A stretch of 64,000 nucleotides of DNA from Diprion similis (GCF_021155765.1 NC_060115.1:6428493-6492492), one strand, 5' to 3'; positions 48,791 to 62,174 are shown, counted from the stretch's first letter. Notes: generated by a model not told the origin, from the letters alone. Program-made: numbers and translations.

Positions 48791-51588
48791 AAAGTCAGTT
48801 ACTATTACTTCTGAAAAGAATATCCGACGCTGACGCTATCAGTCCGGTTACAAACTCAGAATGCAGTGCCGCTTCTCAGCTATATCTGCTGGTGTTTCAT
48901 CGGAAACTTTGACTGAAAAGGAAGAGGATATCAAAGATTACGACAACAAGAATAAACGTGCGAAAAGGTAGTAATAATAGAACCATTGTTCATCAGAACA
49001 CGCGACGACTTGTAGGGGCAGCATCTTAAAACGATGGGTACAGACATCCCAAAAGCGATAATTCACCCCCGGACACAAGGGTGCGTGCCGCATGAAGCGT
49101 CGCAAAATCAGACCCCAGGGTGAGGGGTTGGAGGTTGATGAAGGTGGGTTCGGGGGTGGCGGATCACCTGGCGAGCTCGACAAGGGAGCAGCGTTGCCCC
49201 GTGGGGGTAATTGTCCGTTCCTAGGGTCCATTACGTCTAAGAGGGAGGGTGGCGATGCGTCCGTGACTGCGAACGAGGGGCGGGGGTGGAGGTGGCGGTG
49301 GGGGACGAAGGCATCGGAAGGACGTGACGGGAAATAAGAGTGCGGGCGAGTGGCGGCCGGAAATTGCGCCCAGCGCGATGGTCTCGAACCCGACGAGGCC
49401 TCGGAGAAGGATCGAAGGTCGGGGGCGTTGGGGGAAAACGAAGGACTCGAGAGGACTGCATGAACGGCTCAAAATCGCAAGGACGACGTGCCCGCCCCTG
49501 TCCTGCAGTGTCCGGTCGAACGGAACGTGGTGGAGGTACACCTAACTTGTCCGCGCCGATCGACCCCCGCGAATAAATGAACGCCGCAGCATCGTCGAGG
49601 GAAAATAAAACCGGATGAGGAATGATAAGATGCGTCGTGGTGGTAGGTGTGCAAGAGAATAAAGCGACGGACGAACCTGTCTCCTCGAACTCTCCGGCAG
49701 TCTTCCTTGGACCTTGCGTGACTCCTCGGAGTTACGACGGGCGAAACACGTGCCCCAAGTCCGACAGGCACTCCCTTGTTTTATACCAGACTTGTTATGG
49801 ATATACCTGTCGGAATACCAAACTTTTACCGTTCCTAGCTGCTTTTCTTGTTCCTGATAAAACTGTGGAAATCCTGCGAATGGCTCTGTCACGCGACGAA
49901 CAGCGGGGATAGTCAAGTCCCGATTATTTTTCGTTCGGAACATCTTCAGAGGCTGGTTGATTTGGTAGTTTCTGAGCATTATTCCGCTTTTGAAGCCTTC
50001 TCGGTAGATTGGAAAACATTATTTTTAAACCACCGCAGAGTTTAGGGAATTAGAAATCTTGTTGCTCCTGCTGTAATAACGGTCAAGCCATATTCATGCT
50101 CAATGATATACTCTTGAATTGTTGTATAATGTATATCTATACGTGATGAAAATTCGCAAAAGCAAGTTCAGAGGCAAGGCACAGCTATTTTTAGCCCGTT
50201 AATGAAACTTTCGGTAAATTCTCTATGAAGTTAAAATACCTTACAGATAAAGCGAAATTTATAGAAGAGGAAAATTTTGAAGTGACGAACGGTTTAATAA
50301 GGATATATTAATACATGAACAATCGTTTCAGGCTACCTGAAAGAGAATTAGTTAAAAGGAAAGCTGTCCAACATTATTTCTATACAATGTATTTAAGAAC
50401 GCCGAGACAGTGTAGTTGAGCTTTCTTCCCCTGCTCTGATCAAATTTGAAGGAAGAAATTTATTCGGTTTCTACCCCCTTGGGTGGCCGCAGATTTATAA
50501 GGGAGTTCGCAGCGGTGTTCGCGTGTTTAGAAAAGGCAAGCAGCTTTTCAAGCGGAAGGATCCGGACGTGTGTTACAGGCGATGGTGCGGCATCTGAACC
50601 CCGAAGTGGTTAATCGTAAGCGTTGGCGGGATCGAATCGGGGAATAAGGGATGCGTGTCACGCGACGGAAGGCGGGGGGTTTGAAAAAGGCGCGGCTTTT
50701 TAAACTCGCCCCCGAGGGCAGCCGGACGGACGTCGATCATCGCTGAGTTTCGTTTGTACACAAAGCGCGACGCGTGGGCGTGTTTATATATCCCGAGGTG
50801 GAGCCTCTCGATATTCGCGGTAATTTCGCATCGCGGTTTGTGCCGGGGCTAAAAAGTCCCGTCGCTTCGGGGCGAGCGCCGGATATGATCTCAAGAGGAG
50901 CGACACGTGCGGCGAAGAAGCGTCGCCACACACGGAAGCGAGCGTCTTTATCTCTCATACATGATCGGACGAAGGAGAGTTTCGGAATATTGTATTCCGA
51001 GGCTGCAGGTTCCCCAGGGAACGGCGCACCTCGGAATATACGTGCAGACCTCCGCCGCCTCCATCTTGAACGAGGGAAAGAAATTCTTGGTAAGTTCACC
51101 TGCAGCCAGCCGTCTGCGTCTGCACGAATGCGACGAAAGCAAAGTTGGCTGGGTGATACATGAGTGGGGGTGTAACGAGTGCGCAGGATGATATATATGT
51201 GCGTACAAAGTAAAGATCATCCGCGAAAAGAGAGGGAGGGAAGCGAGAGTGAAATTGTATACCCGCACGCTTATACGCTAATTTTGCGAATAAAGGAGCG
51301 GACATGGGGAAAGATTAATTCCTAGGGGCGGGTGAGTCGAGGACTGCGAATCCGACGATAATATTGTTCGAAAGCAAGTCGAAAGCTTAAATTCGCCGCT
51401 CTGTGCAGCTGGGTCGAGGAAGAGCGAAATACTCGCTGCATGGACGTTTCGGTTGATCTTCAGAAGTAGCGAATTTAAATGAAAGAATGCGAGAGACAAA
51501 GCGGGCCTCGATAAGAGTAGCTGAACCGTAGGAATTCCACCTTTTTCCACCGCACACATACACTGCGGACTCGTCCCCGCGTCCTAAT

Positions 51589-51615
51589 ACATAAAGCACA
51601 TAAAGCACATAAAGC
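51589..51615. repeat. Three tandem copies of a 9-bp unit
   Basis: The unit acataaagc is repeated exactly three times. Confidence 0.8.
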
Positions 51616-52150
51616 ACGTAGCGAACAACGTCTTGAATATTTGAGCCCTCGAGGAGAGGAAAGATCCCCTTAAAAGCGCGCGTTTTATGAATAATTGAGC
51701 AGCACGGGGCCCGGTTCGCCACTCGACGACCGTCCCGCCGTCGATACACACTCTCTTTCTATAATTTTTCCCAGCTTTCTCTCTCTCTTTTTCTCTTCTC
51801 TTCGGATCGTCGAGAAAATTGCGACGATTTACGAACTTGAGCTTTCGATTAAAAACGGGCGTCTTTGGTAAACATTCGGGGCCTGTTTCTAGACGGCTAA
51901 ATTGGCACCCGGGTTTACTTGGTCTGAAAAATTAATCAACCCGTTCTTTGGGGCGACGGGCTGCACGCCGTGGCAGGCGGGCATCGCCCCGGCGGTAAGC
52001 CTGTAAATTGTAACAAACGGGGCGCATCGTTTCACCGCATTAAAATTAATGACAGGGGCGTGACGGCGGGGGCGGACGCGAGCTTCGGGGAGCAATAACG
52101 CAAACAGACACGCGATAATCCGGCGACGAGCGCCCCTCGTTAGCGCGTCC

Positions 52151-52182
52151 TGCCACCCTGCCACCCTGCCACCCTGCCACCC
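52151..52182. repeat. 8-bp minisatellite
   Basis: Four exact tandem copies of tgccaccc followed by a partial unit, in a GC-rich context. Confidence 0.85.
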
Positions 52183-52610
52183 TGCACCACCACCGGGAGC
52201 AACCCTCCCCTCCTCAACGTCTTTCCATCCCTTCGTCACCTGCGAGCCGGGCATGATCTATATGCCGTATTACCCCGGTACATGCTTAACACAATATTCT
52301 CTACTTGTTGTAAAAGCGTGTCAAGATATACGGTCGCTCGTATCTTATAACATTAATGCGATAGCGTTACGCCGCGCGCCGCTCGCGTTACGGAGAAAAA
52401 TTTCGTTTCTTATGGATATGGTGGAAAATTATAGAAAATTCTAGCAAGACAAGGTTATTTTTTCTACAAATAACCATTAAGTGAAATTATACACCGCACC
52501 GTGTAAATAACAAAGAATGCAGTAACACGTCTTTGATTTTCTGGGTCCGGCTGTAAAAAACTATTTTCTTTATTCTACCGAGAACTATGTTTTTCGTTTG
52601 TAGTAAATAG

Positions 52611-52668
52611 TGAAAATAGTTAAGGACAGTGTGCTGATGACAGCTGAAAATTTCTCTCGATGTAGTCT
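52611..52668 (+). repeat. Diverged dispersed repeat, copy B
   Basis: Shares tgaaaatagttaaggac and a downstream aatttctctc block, in the same order, with 20371-20442. It is the second sighting of an unidentified interspersed sequence. Confidence 0.4.
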
Positions 52669-55600
52669 CGTATAATTAGTTGGCAAGGGCTTGTGACTGC
52701 GTATCGCTAATTATTATTATTATACTATAAGTGTACAGCATAAACGTTGAAGAAAATATTATGTATCACGGACATCTTTCTACAGTTATATTGAATAAAT
52801 ACAAAAACAAAAAAAAACATCTCTCGAGCCAGCCAGCTGCGTAGTGTTACATACTTAGTATAATTAATTATAACCACCCGTTAATGAGAAAATCACGTCT
52901 CAAGTATTCAGCGGCAGTCAGTCTATAATTGGATCATAGGCAATGAATTTCTAACAAATCAAGTGATACTTGAGTCGGTAGAATTTTGAAGATAGTTAAA
53001 AAGTAATAATTCGAACCCCGCGAGATCGCAGAATCATATATCGCCCCTAATTACTTTACAGCGTAAAATTAGGCTTCGTGATAAAAAAATGTTTTTCTCA
53101 AAAAGAAAGAAACAAAAAAAAAAAAAAAAAAAAATCAATAAAATATTCCACGTTTTGGCAAACTGGTTGAAAATATTTCTTTCAAATCCCAATGACCAAC
53201 CATTTTTTACACTGTGCCTAAATCTGCAACGGAAACTCTAGTTCAAAAAGTCTTTTTCCAAATGCTTGAATTCTGTCAGACTGATTTAGCTTTTTTACGC
53301 GTATACATTTTCTCTAACGACAAATGTGCGCAGGTAAAAAGGTTCTCTGTGTAAGGAGGGATTATAAAAAATAAAAACAATTACATATATATATAAGAAA
53401 AAAAGAAGCTAAAGAAATAGAAACGAACGACGCGCGTTCTCCAAGAATGACATAACCGAACACAAAGAATAAGTTCGGTACGCATCGCGGCCGGCATCAC
53501 GGCATCGCGGCATGAGGGAGAGAAAAGTTTCAGGTCGACGACAGTTTCGCGTGAGCGAGTCGCTATGCGGGGTTACAAAAGATCATCGACTCCGGGTGAG
53601 AAGGAGCGCGACGAACGGCGGGTTCTCTTCTCCATCGCCGAGTTCACCAGCTCCGTAGAGCGGCATCGAGGTTCGGAGAATCTCTGGTTCCCTTCCACCC
53701 TTCGCTCCACCCGGCCCGTCATCCCGAGGGAAATTTTAAAACCCCACATCACGGGGGGTCGCTGCATCCCCCGCATTCCGATATAACTTTTCAACATTTG
53801 CTCGGATCCGTGGATCATACCGTCAAATATACCCGCCTTCAGATCATCGACATTTTCACACAACGCGTCGTTATTCGCATGGCATAAAAAAAATAAGGCG
53901 AAAAAGAATAGAGAAACGGTTTTATCAAATGATTTTTCCTCCGCTGATCGGACGATTGCTTTCAACTTTCTTGATCCCAGTTTATATATTTTTTCATCAC
54001 TGGCAAACGCATCGCCTAATTAATAAGTAATCTGCTAATGCTAAGAGTTTTTTACAGACGATCCATGATGTTGTTTCGGACTTTCATATGGAAACCCATG
54101 AGAATATTTTTAGATAGAACTTGGAACCCGCAGATTTAGTATAAAATGAACTGGAGTTGGTTCGAAGCTTTCGAATCTTGTGATCACTTTTCAGTGCTTT
54201 TCAAAAACGACTTCAGAGCAGCTTTTCAAAAACCCTGTATTCACTGAGGTAACTTTTCGTCTGCAATCCAGCTACTCAGTTTACGAATAATTAAAATGTT
54301 CAGCAAATTTGAAACACCATTGCACTCTTCGGTACTTTGACGTACGCGTATAATTTGTGGCCAAAAAATTGTCGATCAATTGGATCAAAGGATCCTTGGA
54401 ACATCTATGACGACATAATTGATCAACTGCACACAATGAATACAATAAAATTGGATAAACCTTCGACCACAACTTGGAACACCACAAGGTGGAACTTCCT
54501 TCCAACGTGTATCGTCCTTCTCGGATCTTCGAAGGTACAAGAGACTCGCTGGAAAGCGTCCCTCAGTCTGGACCGGCGTATTTTTCGCAGCTGGTACTGC
54601 ACTGTTATAAACTGGATCATCGTGTTCGACATGGTCGTCGTCCTGGCAGGGCTCTTCAGTTTGCTCCTGGCAATTCGACGGTCTCGCGTTTACTCGTCTC
54701 TGGATGTTATTCTTGGCAGAGGTGGAGGTGTGTATTCTGCACCGTCCACGACACATCTCTACACCCGAGATAACAGAACCGAATGTAACTCCCAGCCCTG
54801 CGTACAGTAATATAACTCCTTTCACCCGAAGCTGACCACAAGGGAGACGTCTTCCCGGAAGTGCGTTAAAATTACACGATTAACACACGACCGCCGAGTT
54901 ATTTGATACATTCCGCATATAACGTGCTACGTACGAATGCCGCAAGCTCGCTTTAGGATAATCGAAATATGTGTCCCGAATATCCGACGTCGCGGCTTTT
55001 CGTGATCCTTATACCCTCGTTCCTCGCTCTTCTTGTCGGATTCGATCGTTCAGCGGGTGAATTGAATTAAGGGTTTAAAACACGGGGTTGAGCCTTTTAA
55101 ACATTATATTCTGAAATATGCTGTGTCTTGAATTTCTTGTGAGAGGTAAGTAAGAAAGGTTTCGAAAGGAAACAGAACAATTTTGCATATCCGTCGAGAT
55201 ACATCCTCACGACGGTATACTTGCAATTTTAGAAACCCGTTCCACCATCGTTTTCCGCAGTGATCAGAGTAGTTGGAACACATCCTCTGGGGCGTTTTAC
55301 AACTTCGTTAAAACATCATCGAATAATCACAGATATCACAGGTTTCTGCCCGCTGATCGCGAATTTTCACGGACCGTTCACGAAGGGTGGTTTCGTCCAG
55401 GGTGACCATGGGGTGACTTTCAATTGACACATGACACTTTAACCCGGCGCAACGGCTGCACTATCAACGCCTGCAGAATTCCTCCGGTGGTTTGGTTCGC
55501 GGGTCGAGAACGAGGGTGAAAGGGATGAAGGGAGAGAACGTAGGGGAGGGACAGAGAGACAACGGAATCGAGTTACGCGATATTGGCCCCTAGGCGCTCG

Positions 55601-58600
55601 CCAGAATAAATACACTCAACTCGGTTCCGCGGCCATTCCTCCCCCACCCCACCCCCACCCCACCCCCACCCTCCTCATCCGCGACCTACGACCGACGGCA
55701 AATTCCCAACCATCGGTCTCCCTCGGATTCTGTATTTTTCTATACGGTCGAATCGCTCCTCTTCTATTCTCTCCTTTCCAGAGACCGAACGAGAAAAAAG
55801 TCCCTCGGGTACCGGATCGAGCGACTCTTCCTCACCCGCGACAATTACCACTTTCGAATGAATTCGAATAATGTCGGCACGCCTACTTGTATGTGTAAAG
55901 TGCCCAAACGCACCCAGGCACACGTACCTACACGCAAATGCTTCTCCAAGCACATCACCGCCAAACCATCTCGATCTCTGAGTATCTGACCGTACGTGTC
56001 CTACACGAGCAAAGGTCAGAGGTCAGCCTTGTTCAATTGATGAATGTCTGCACAGGTTGACCTGGCACCTATTATAGGTACGGTAGGTAGGTATGTACTT
56101 TATGGATGGATAATTGGATATTGGCACCATTTTTCGATTGCCGTACCGTTTCGTTGTTGCTATTTTTTTGGTGTTTTTATTTCTGTTTGTTTTTGTTTTG
56201 TTTTTCTTTACGTCAAACCCAGCAGCACGGTAATTATACCTATACTGAGATGTTTAGATACCGAATTGCAAATTCATTTATACGGAGGGGAAAAAAAGTC
56301 AGTTAAAATCGAGTCGTCCCGTTTTCTCCCTGCACGTTTTTAGTGGCGGTGGTATGTATGTATGTCCCTGTGTTTATGTTACTCGATGTACAACGCTGCA
56401 GGGTGCAGCGTGCGTGTACGCAATATGCGGATACAAAATTATGGTTGGAACGGGCGGACAAAATGCTATTACGTACGAGACCTGCGTGAAAACGATCCCG
56501 TAAGCCAGAGTGGAAAATTCAACGATGTTTCTCGATCGATCCTATACGTGTAATAAACTCTCCAGCCAGTTGCGTGAGTTATACCTGAATTTCTACAGGG
56601 ACTCACAGAAAGTGCAATTAAGGGCTGCAGTATTCGAAGAGAATTTAAAGCAACGCGGAATCTCTTTTGCTTATGAAACACCGATAAATCGTTCTTCTAC
56701 AACAATAATCTGCTTTTTTATTTTTGCACTTTAGAGGTTGACCTTATCGAAGTCGGTTGTTTGGAAAATCGAGCATATGTAGCAGATCATATTCTCGGCA
56801 TAAAATCCTGTTAGAATTGAGATCGTTTGTAGGGTGAGTAATACTGCAGCAGAAAAACTGCTGCGAGGCCGATGATTAATGATAATGATGAAAAAGCGTT
56901 TTAGACAAGCTTCGGTTTCTTCCAATCCCGCACGATCGGCTTTACCTGCATCTCGACTTTACATCTCGCCCTGCGTTAGAAAACAAGTTATTGCATGAAA
57001 CACGCTGTAGCCGTCGACGCCCTTGCACGTGAAAACACCTATTTATTAGAGTAATAGTTAGCGGGGGTTGGTGTTTGTTATATATTTTCCCCTGGTGCAT
57101 CAGGCCCGTATAGGGGGCATCAACACGCGATAGCGATCTGCAGCCACCCTCACCCTCTTCCTCTTCCTCTTTTCCACGGCGAGCGTCTTTTATCGAGTGA
57201 ATGACCCGCGGGCGAGCGAGAAAGCCATAAAGGCGAGGTGAGGCGGGGGTGGTGGTTGGTTGGGGGTGGCTGGGTGGCTCACGGGAACTACAAACCACAA
57301 CCACCCACGAACCCATTCGAGAATCGAGGCTGACCCTATCGGCTCTCCGCATCTAGGTATAATATGTACGCGTACAGTTGACGTTGGAGCGAGGCGAGGG
57401 TGCGACTCCCTCGTCGATGGGGTCGCCCGGGTTATTGAATTATTAATTAAGCCAGCTGGTACGTGGTTAACGGACGCCCGGCTACTGACCGCTCCGTGGT
57501 CCACTTACGAACCCTTCACCTACGGTGGAAATTTGGCACCGTGCGGAAAAACCGCACTGTCCATGGGACAAAAGGACCGCGGAATCAGAGTGAAAGAGGA
57601 AAGTGATTCCGAAAAGGAGACGAATGATCGCCTGAACCCTGCTGCGGACGTATTTCCGTACGTTTAAAATTCCCGAGATTATCCGATCCAGCGGATCTAC
57701 GAGCGCCGGCTATATCAGCTGATCTAGGCGATCGAGGAGAGCCCATTATGCGGATCCTATCGCGGTCGTTCAACCTGGTCGGACTAATAATGACGGCCCA
57801 CCTTTGCCATCGGACCGTATAATAACGGCGCACCATTTACTCACTACCATCTGCATATTATCGAGTTCAAAACTACCGGGACGAGTAACGCTTCTGCAAT
57901 CAAACGGATTATTCTCGACCGGTAAAAACCCAAGAGGTTAGATGGACCCCGCGTTATTTCCACCGACACATCATCGTCTGCACGGTGGATTTAAACTGGT
58001 TGCAGAGTATTACAATTTTTCTGCAGGGTTGCGAAAACGGAGGTCTGAATGTGCAAAAAAAAATTGAGAGATTGTAGTTTTCAACTCGGGAAAATAATGA
58101 TATTTATTTTTAATTTATTACATGAATTACAGAATATTTTCATTACTTTTTCTTTTTCCTTTTTTTTTAAATTTCACACGGGTCAATGCTTAGGATTCGT
58201 GCATTTTGTGTAAGTATGTGATTGCGGGAAAATCGAGTGATTTATGACCCGGCACCTCCGTACGACGAGCGATGATAACGTGGATGACTATGATGGTAAC
58301 GATAACGAGGCAGCCGGCAATAAACAACCTTATATAAATATAAACGTGGTGAGAACTTTATGCGAGTAGTTTCACCCGCAACGTAGGTGCAAAGTACTCG
58401 ACGCACGCGATGATGGACGTTTTTGCTGTTGCTCTTTACAGCTAGTGTAACTATGCATAAGGTGCTCCCTTGATTACTCAGCACTGACTTTCACGGTGGG
58501 CAACGTGCTCATTAGCGAGAAACTCGCATGTGGTCACCCGAATCTTGTATTACATACTTCAAGTTTGAATATCACGGTTCAACAATTTTGTAAATTTGTG

Positions 58601-60308
58601 AAAAACGTGGCTCGCTTCGCGTTCGAGAATGATGAAAACACATTGCTCGAAGGAATGTGCAATAAAGAAAATGAAGGAAAGTTATATAATCTGATGAAAG
58701 GATTTGTTTCATTTCTACAAACGGAAGTAATTTTCCGTTTCGTTATCCGTCAACCGTGGCTCATCCGATCGTTTTTCATATTCCATACTCGTTTGGATTT
58801 CAAATAAAAAATAATTTCCATACGAGTTCTACGTCACAGACGTATGCACGAAATTCGCTACGCGAGTTGCAGAAAATCTGGGCAAAGCTTGAAAGCCAAC
58901 GGCTGTTTGTACCACAAGGCGCTTAATTTATTTTGCGTTTTTTTTTTCATTGCCGTTAAAGCCACCTTTACCACCTATCTAATTAAGCAGTTTCGAAAAT
59001 TGAACCCAGGTTATCACTATATATGTATATGTACAGTTATATATATACAATACACATATAATTGATATCGATACAACGGTTATAAAATACAGTATGACCC
59101 GAGTAATACTTATCAACCCGACGTTCAGAAGCGGGCCTAAATCCGGTATAACTTTCGTCATTGGAGCCGTCATTCTGCCCAGCGAAATGGGGTGAACCGC
59201 AAAACACCTGTGACATCCTTTTATCACTGGGCGCTGTCTCTTTCGGTTAATATAACTGAAAATTTTCCAATATTATAAACCCAAGTCTCGCCGGCGGGTG
59301 GAGGGTATATATAGAGCAATTTAATTATGTAGAAATGGGGGCTTAAAACCGTGTTTCAAGTGAAGCAAACTTCATTGAAGATAATACTGCCTCACCGAGA
59401 ATGAGCTAACTTTTTCATTTTCTCCTGACCACTTTTTTCCATTAGCGTCGCCACCTAATTTTCACAAAGTCAAAATAAAGTCGAAACAAAAAAGAAGAAA
59501 AATCACGACGACGAACTTCCGAGACACATAAGCGAGACACTCAAGTCAAATCCGTTTCGGTATTCAGCCGTTTTTCATCTTTCGCTTTCATTCACGTCAC
59601 ACTGTTGTACGCGGGGAAAATAATCACGATAATGATGACGGGCTTAGCCTTGCCCAACCAGATCTTGTGTTTCATGGAAATCCACAATCAGAAGCTGCGA
59701 TAAGTATAAAAAGACGCAAAATACGAGGAGAAGGCGAAGTAAACGCGCTTCATTTTCGATTTCCGAGAGAATTTCTTCAATTTTGAAGCGCAAATATAGG
59801 CACCACGGTGTCGAAAACGCAGAAGAATATCATCTGCCTACATCTCGAAGTGACAGGCGGATGAGAAAGGGTGTAAAAAAAAACAGGCATTCGCAGTATC
59901 TTTTATCTGGCACGGGTGAAGAATCGCAAAACGCCTTCAGGTGATAAACGAATTCCGCGGGTTTTCGTTCGGATTGACCCTTCTCTTCTCTCTCCGTTTA
60001 CCCGTTCCTCTCTTCTCTCCCTCAACCCCATCCCAGAGGTTTCCAAATTATTTGAAAGCTCCTCCCCTCGCCGTCGAGTATCCTTGTGTAAGTTCAAGCC
60101 GCAAAATGTCACCGAAGCTGCGATCCGCCTCGGGACTTTCAACTTTGTGCTACAGAACGGATCTAGGCCCATCCCCAATTTCGTGTATAAATTGTCAATT
60201 ATCCGCCCCGTTCTTAACTCGGGAAATTTCACACGGGGTATAAATTTTATGGTAGCCATTGACAACAGCACCAGTGAAAATACTCACTGTGAGTTTTCTG
60301 TGAAATTC

Positions 60309-60405
60309 GCCACTCGACGCCCGCAGATAGGCAACCGATGCTACATTTCGACATGCGGCAATGCGAAACGTAGCATCAGTTGCCTATCTGCCGGCGTCGA
60401 GTGGC
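60309..60405 (-). ncRNA. Near-perfect 97-nt hairpin, candidate microRNA-like precursor or palindromic MITE
   Basis: Arms 60309-60350 and 60364-60405 (42 nt each) are complementary except at three positions, around a 13-nt loop (60351-60363) that itself can add a CAT/ATG pair. Read on the plus strand the three exceptions are C-C, C-A and A-C mismatches. Read on the minus strand they become one G-G mismatch and two G-U wobbles, so the minus-strand RNA folds better. This wobble bias is what selection on a transcribed hairpin would leave, and the size fits a microRNA precursor with a longer stem than usual. I do not recognise a known microRNA seed. A palindromic transposon remnant is the main alternative, supported by the half-copy at 48764-48790. 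Confidence 0.45.
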
Positions 60406-62071
60406 AGTTTAACGGAGAATTCCTATCATACAATTCCGAGGATCGGTAAAAAACGGCTCGGAAAAACGCCTTGAGATCCCTGCGCGTTACACTAATTCCA
60501 ATCCTCAAGTCAGAGCAAACGCCCCGCAGAAATTAGAGGACCAGAAACACCGCGAACCGTGCTTAATGACCTAGACGTTGCTGCCGCCGAGGGTTCAAGA
60601 GTTTTCCCTCGGTTCCTTGCCCCGGGCGGTAGGCTCTGTAAGAGTTTAACTTCACCGCCTATTTTCGCGAATTCCGCGAGAGAAAAAAATTCCGGATTTT
60701 CACAAACCTCTCGTGATTTGTAAACGGATTGCTGATCGTCTAAGAATTGTTTGTTTCACACGTAATTTTAGACTCTGCGTGGGTGTTTTATCCTTTCAGG
60801 CAACATTCGTCCCCCATAATTAAATGCTTTATGGTATTAATGGAACGCTGCTTTCCAACTGTAAGCTGCTTATCTGTTCAAAACATCATGATGAAGGAAT
60901 AACTTTACCTAGAGGATAGATAAATAACCAGCTTAGTCGAGAAACGGCAGGATTTGTCTATTTATCAGCATATCAAACATGCGTTACTTCTTGGTATGCC
61001 GTATACTCCGTTAACACCTGAAAGCGAGACAAGGTACGTCAAACGAAAACGTATCAAATTCCGCAAATAATTAATTTTCGCTCCTACGTTTGAAACTACT
61101 ATATCTGTATCATCGTGATTACAAGTAACACGGCAGATCGTCTTAAAACACCTGCCACGTTTCAAGGTAAATCCGCAACAACCCCCCCCCCCCCCCCCCC
61201 CCCCCCCCCATGAACATGAGCCAAGCGATTTCAGAGAATTAGGCTCCGTCCAGGTATCACAGGGGTAGTTGGAACAGCGACAAGCGGTTCGAAGACATGG
61301 CGCTCATCCTGCATCAACCCCCTCCCCCTCAAAGTAACACTGTAAATAGCTCACGCGAAGTTTTTAAGATTTGTGAAATAAGTACAAACAAAAATTCCCC
61401 CTCCCCTCTCTAAGTGCGTTCTGCATCATCCCTGTCGAGCAGTGCAACTTCGAATCCAACCGGTCAACTCTACCGCTGCAACCCCTGCTCCTCCTTGATA
61501 CTAAAATTAATTGGTTTACGACCTCGCCGTCCCCGCTGGCCACGTGCTCGCTGGGTCAGGGGTGGGGTGGGGGTGGAGGCGCGGTGGTTGGGGTGAGGCA
61601 TGCGCGAGTGGGAGTGGCGGCGTTCGCGGATCCCGCCAAGGGACTCTGTCCGTTGTTGTCAATCGCCGGAGTCGGTCGCGTTGCCGTAAGCCTGCATGGC
61701 CGCGTCACTCGGTACTGGACTAATTTAAGCTTTGTTACAATTGTTGTGTTATTAAATTACAGTAGAATACGATCCGCAACGCAGTAAATTGCGGTAAATT
61801 GTTCCGATTGAAGTTAAAACGCGATCGGATGAATAATAATCGAGCGGTGCAGAAACCGCCGCGGATCGCCGATCGGCGCCGATTTCGCCGGCCGGTTTGA
61901 GACTGGAATATATATCATTATCATTATTATTATTTTAATATACTTTACGCGAGTGAAATATTTCCTACACGTTGTTTATTGTACAGTGCTGTTTTTTGTG
62001 CAAGAAAGTCGGATCGAGAGATCGTCTTTTTTGATAAAACCGGCCGATTTTCGCAGCTAAAGATCGGAGAT
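60406..62071. other. Spacer and probable upstream region of the 62 kb gene
   Basis: No supported coding sequence. It contains a poly-C run (61182-61209) and a CpG- and GC-rich segment about 61500-61900, including many CGGCC/GGCCG-type inverted steps near 61850-61900, which is a plausible promoter and 5' leader for the exon at 62072. Confidence 0.4.
61182..61209. repeat. 28-base poly-C homopolymer
   Basis: An uninterrupted run of 28 C residues. It is a poly-G tract on the other strand; the exact length is likely unstable or uncertain in sequencing. Confidence 0.9.
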
Positions 62072-62174
62072 ATGCAGCCGGCCGCGGTTACGCGGCCGAT
62101 CATGCCGCGACTCGCACTACTTGCTGCTGCTGGCATCTTTTTCTACTGCTGCACGATGAGCGGAACTCGTTTAG
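62072..62174 (+). CDS. Candidate first coding exon with signal peptide (gene continues to the right)
   Basis: An ATG at 62072 opens a frame with a basic start, then the hydrophobic core LALLAAAGIFFYCC, a typical secretory signal peptide or signal anchor. The frame runs to a good donor, TTTAG|GTAAAT, at 62174/62175, and reaches a stop only 20 bases further on, so this looks like a first exon followed by a long intron. It sits just after a GC-rich promoter-like stretch. No partner exon is visible in the remaining 1.8 kb, so the protein family is unknown. A chance open frame is possible. Confidence 0.4.

Larger units (their letters stand above)
46629..60308. other. Long stretch without a supportable gene
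   Basis: About 13.7 kb with alternating AT-rich and moderately GC-rich parts. Many open frames exist on both strands, but none shows a recognisable domain with a convincing ATG and splice structure. It contains a TA microsatellite (47312-47344), a 9-bp repeat (51589-51615), an 8-bp minisatellite (52151-52182), an A-rich run (53098-53133), C-rich repeats near 55640-55672 and the repeat copies listed separately. It may be upstream or intronic sequence of the gene starting near 62 kb. Confidence 0.45.

Noticed and set aside
48010-49600. Many overlapping GC-rich open frames rich in Arg, Ser and Pro.
   Set aside because: They exist on both strands and in several frames at once, with no domain or splice pattern, as expected for stop-poor GC-rich DNA.
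54385-54825. A 146-codon minus-strand frame with a hydrophobic start and eight cysteines, resembling a secreted cysteine-rich peptide; the plus strand also has a 157-codon frame with one hydrophobic helix.
   Set aside because: The minus frame begins with GTG rather than ATG, the two strands give equally long frames, and no known cysteine spacing or splice structure supports either.
47312-55672. Direct repeats that might suggest a CRISPR or satellite array.
   Set aside because: They are unrelated microsatellites and minisatellites with no spacer structure, and the DNA is eukaryotic.
59916-60449. A 177-codon plus-strand open frame.
   Set aside because: It runs straight through both arms of the 60.3 kb hairpin and has no domain. 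The open frame follows from composition, and the hairpin explains the local structure.
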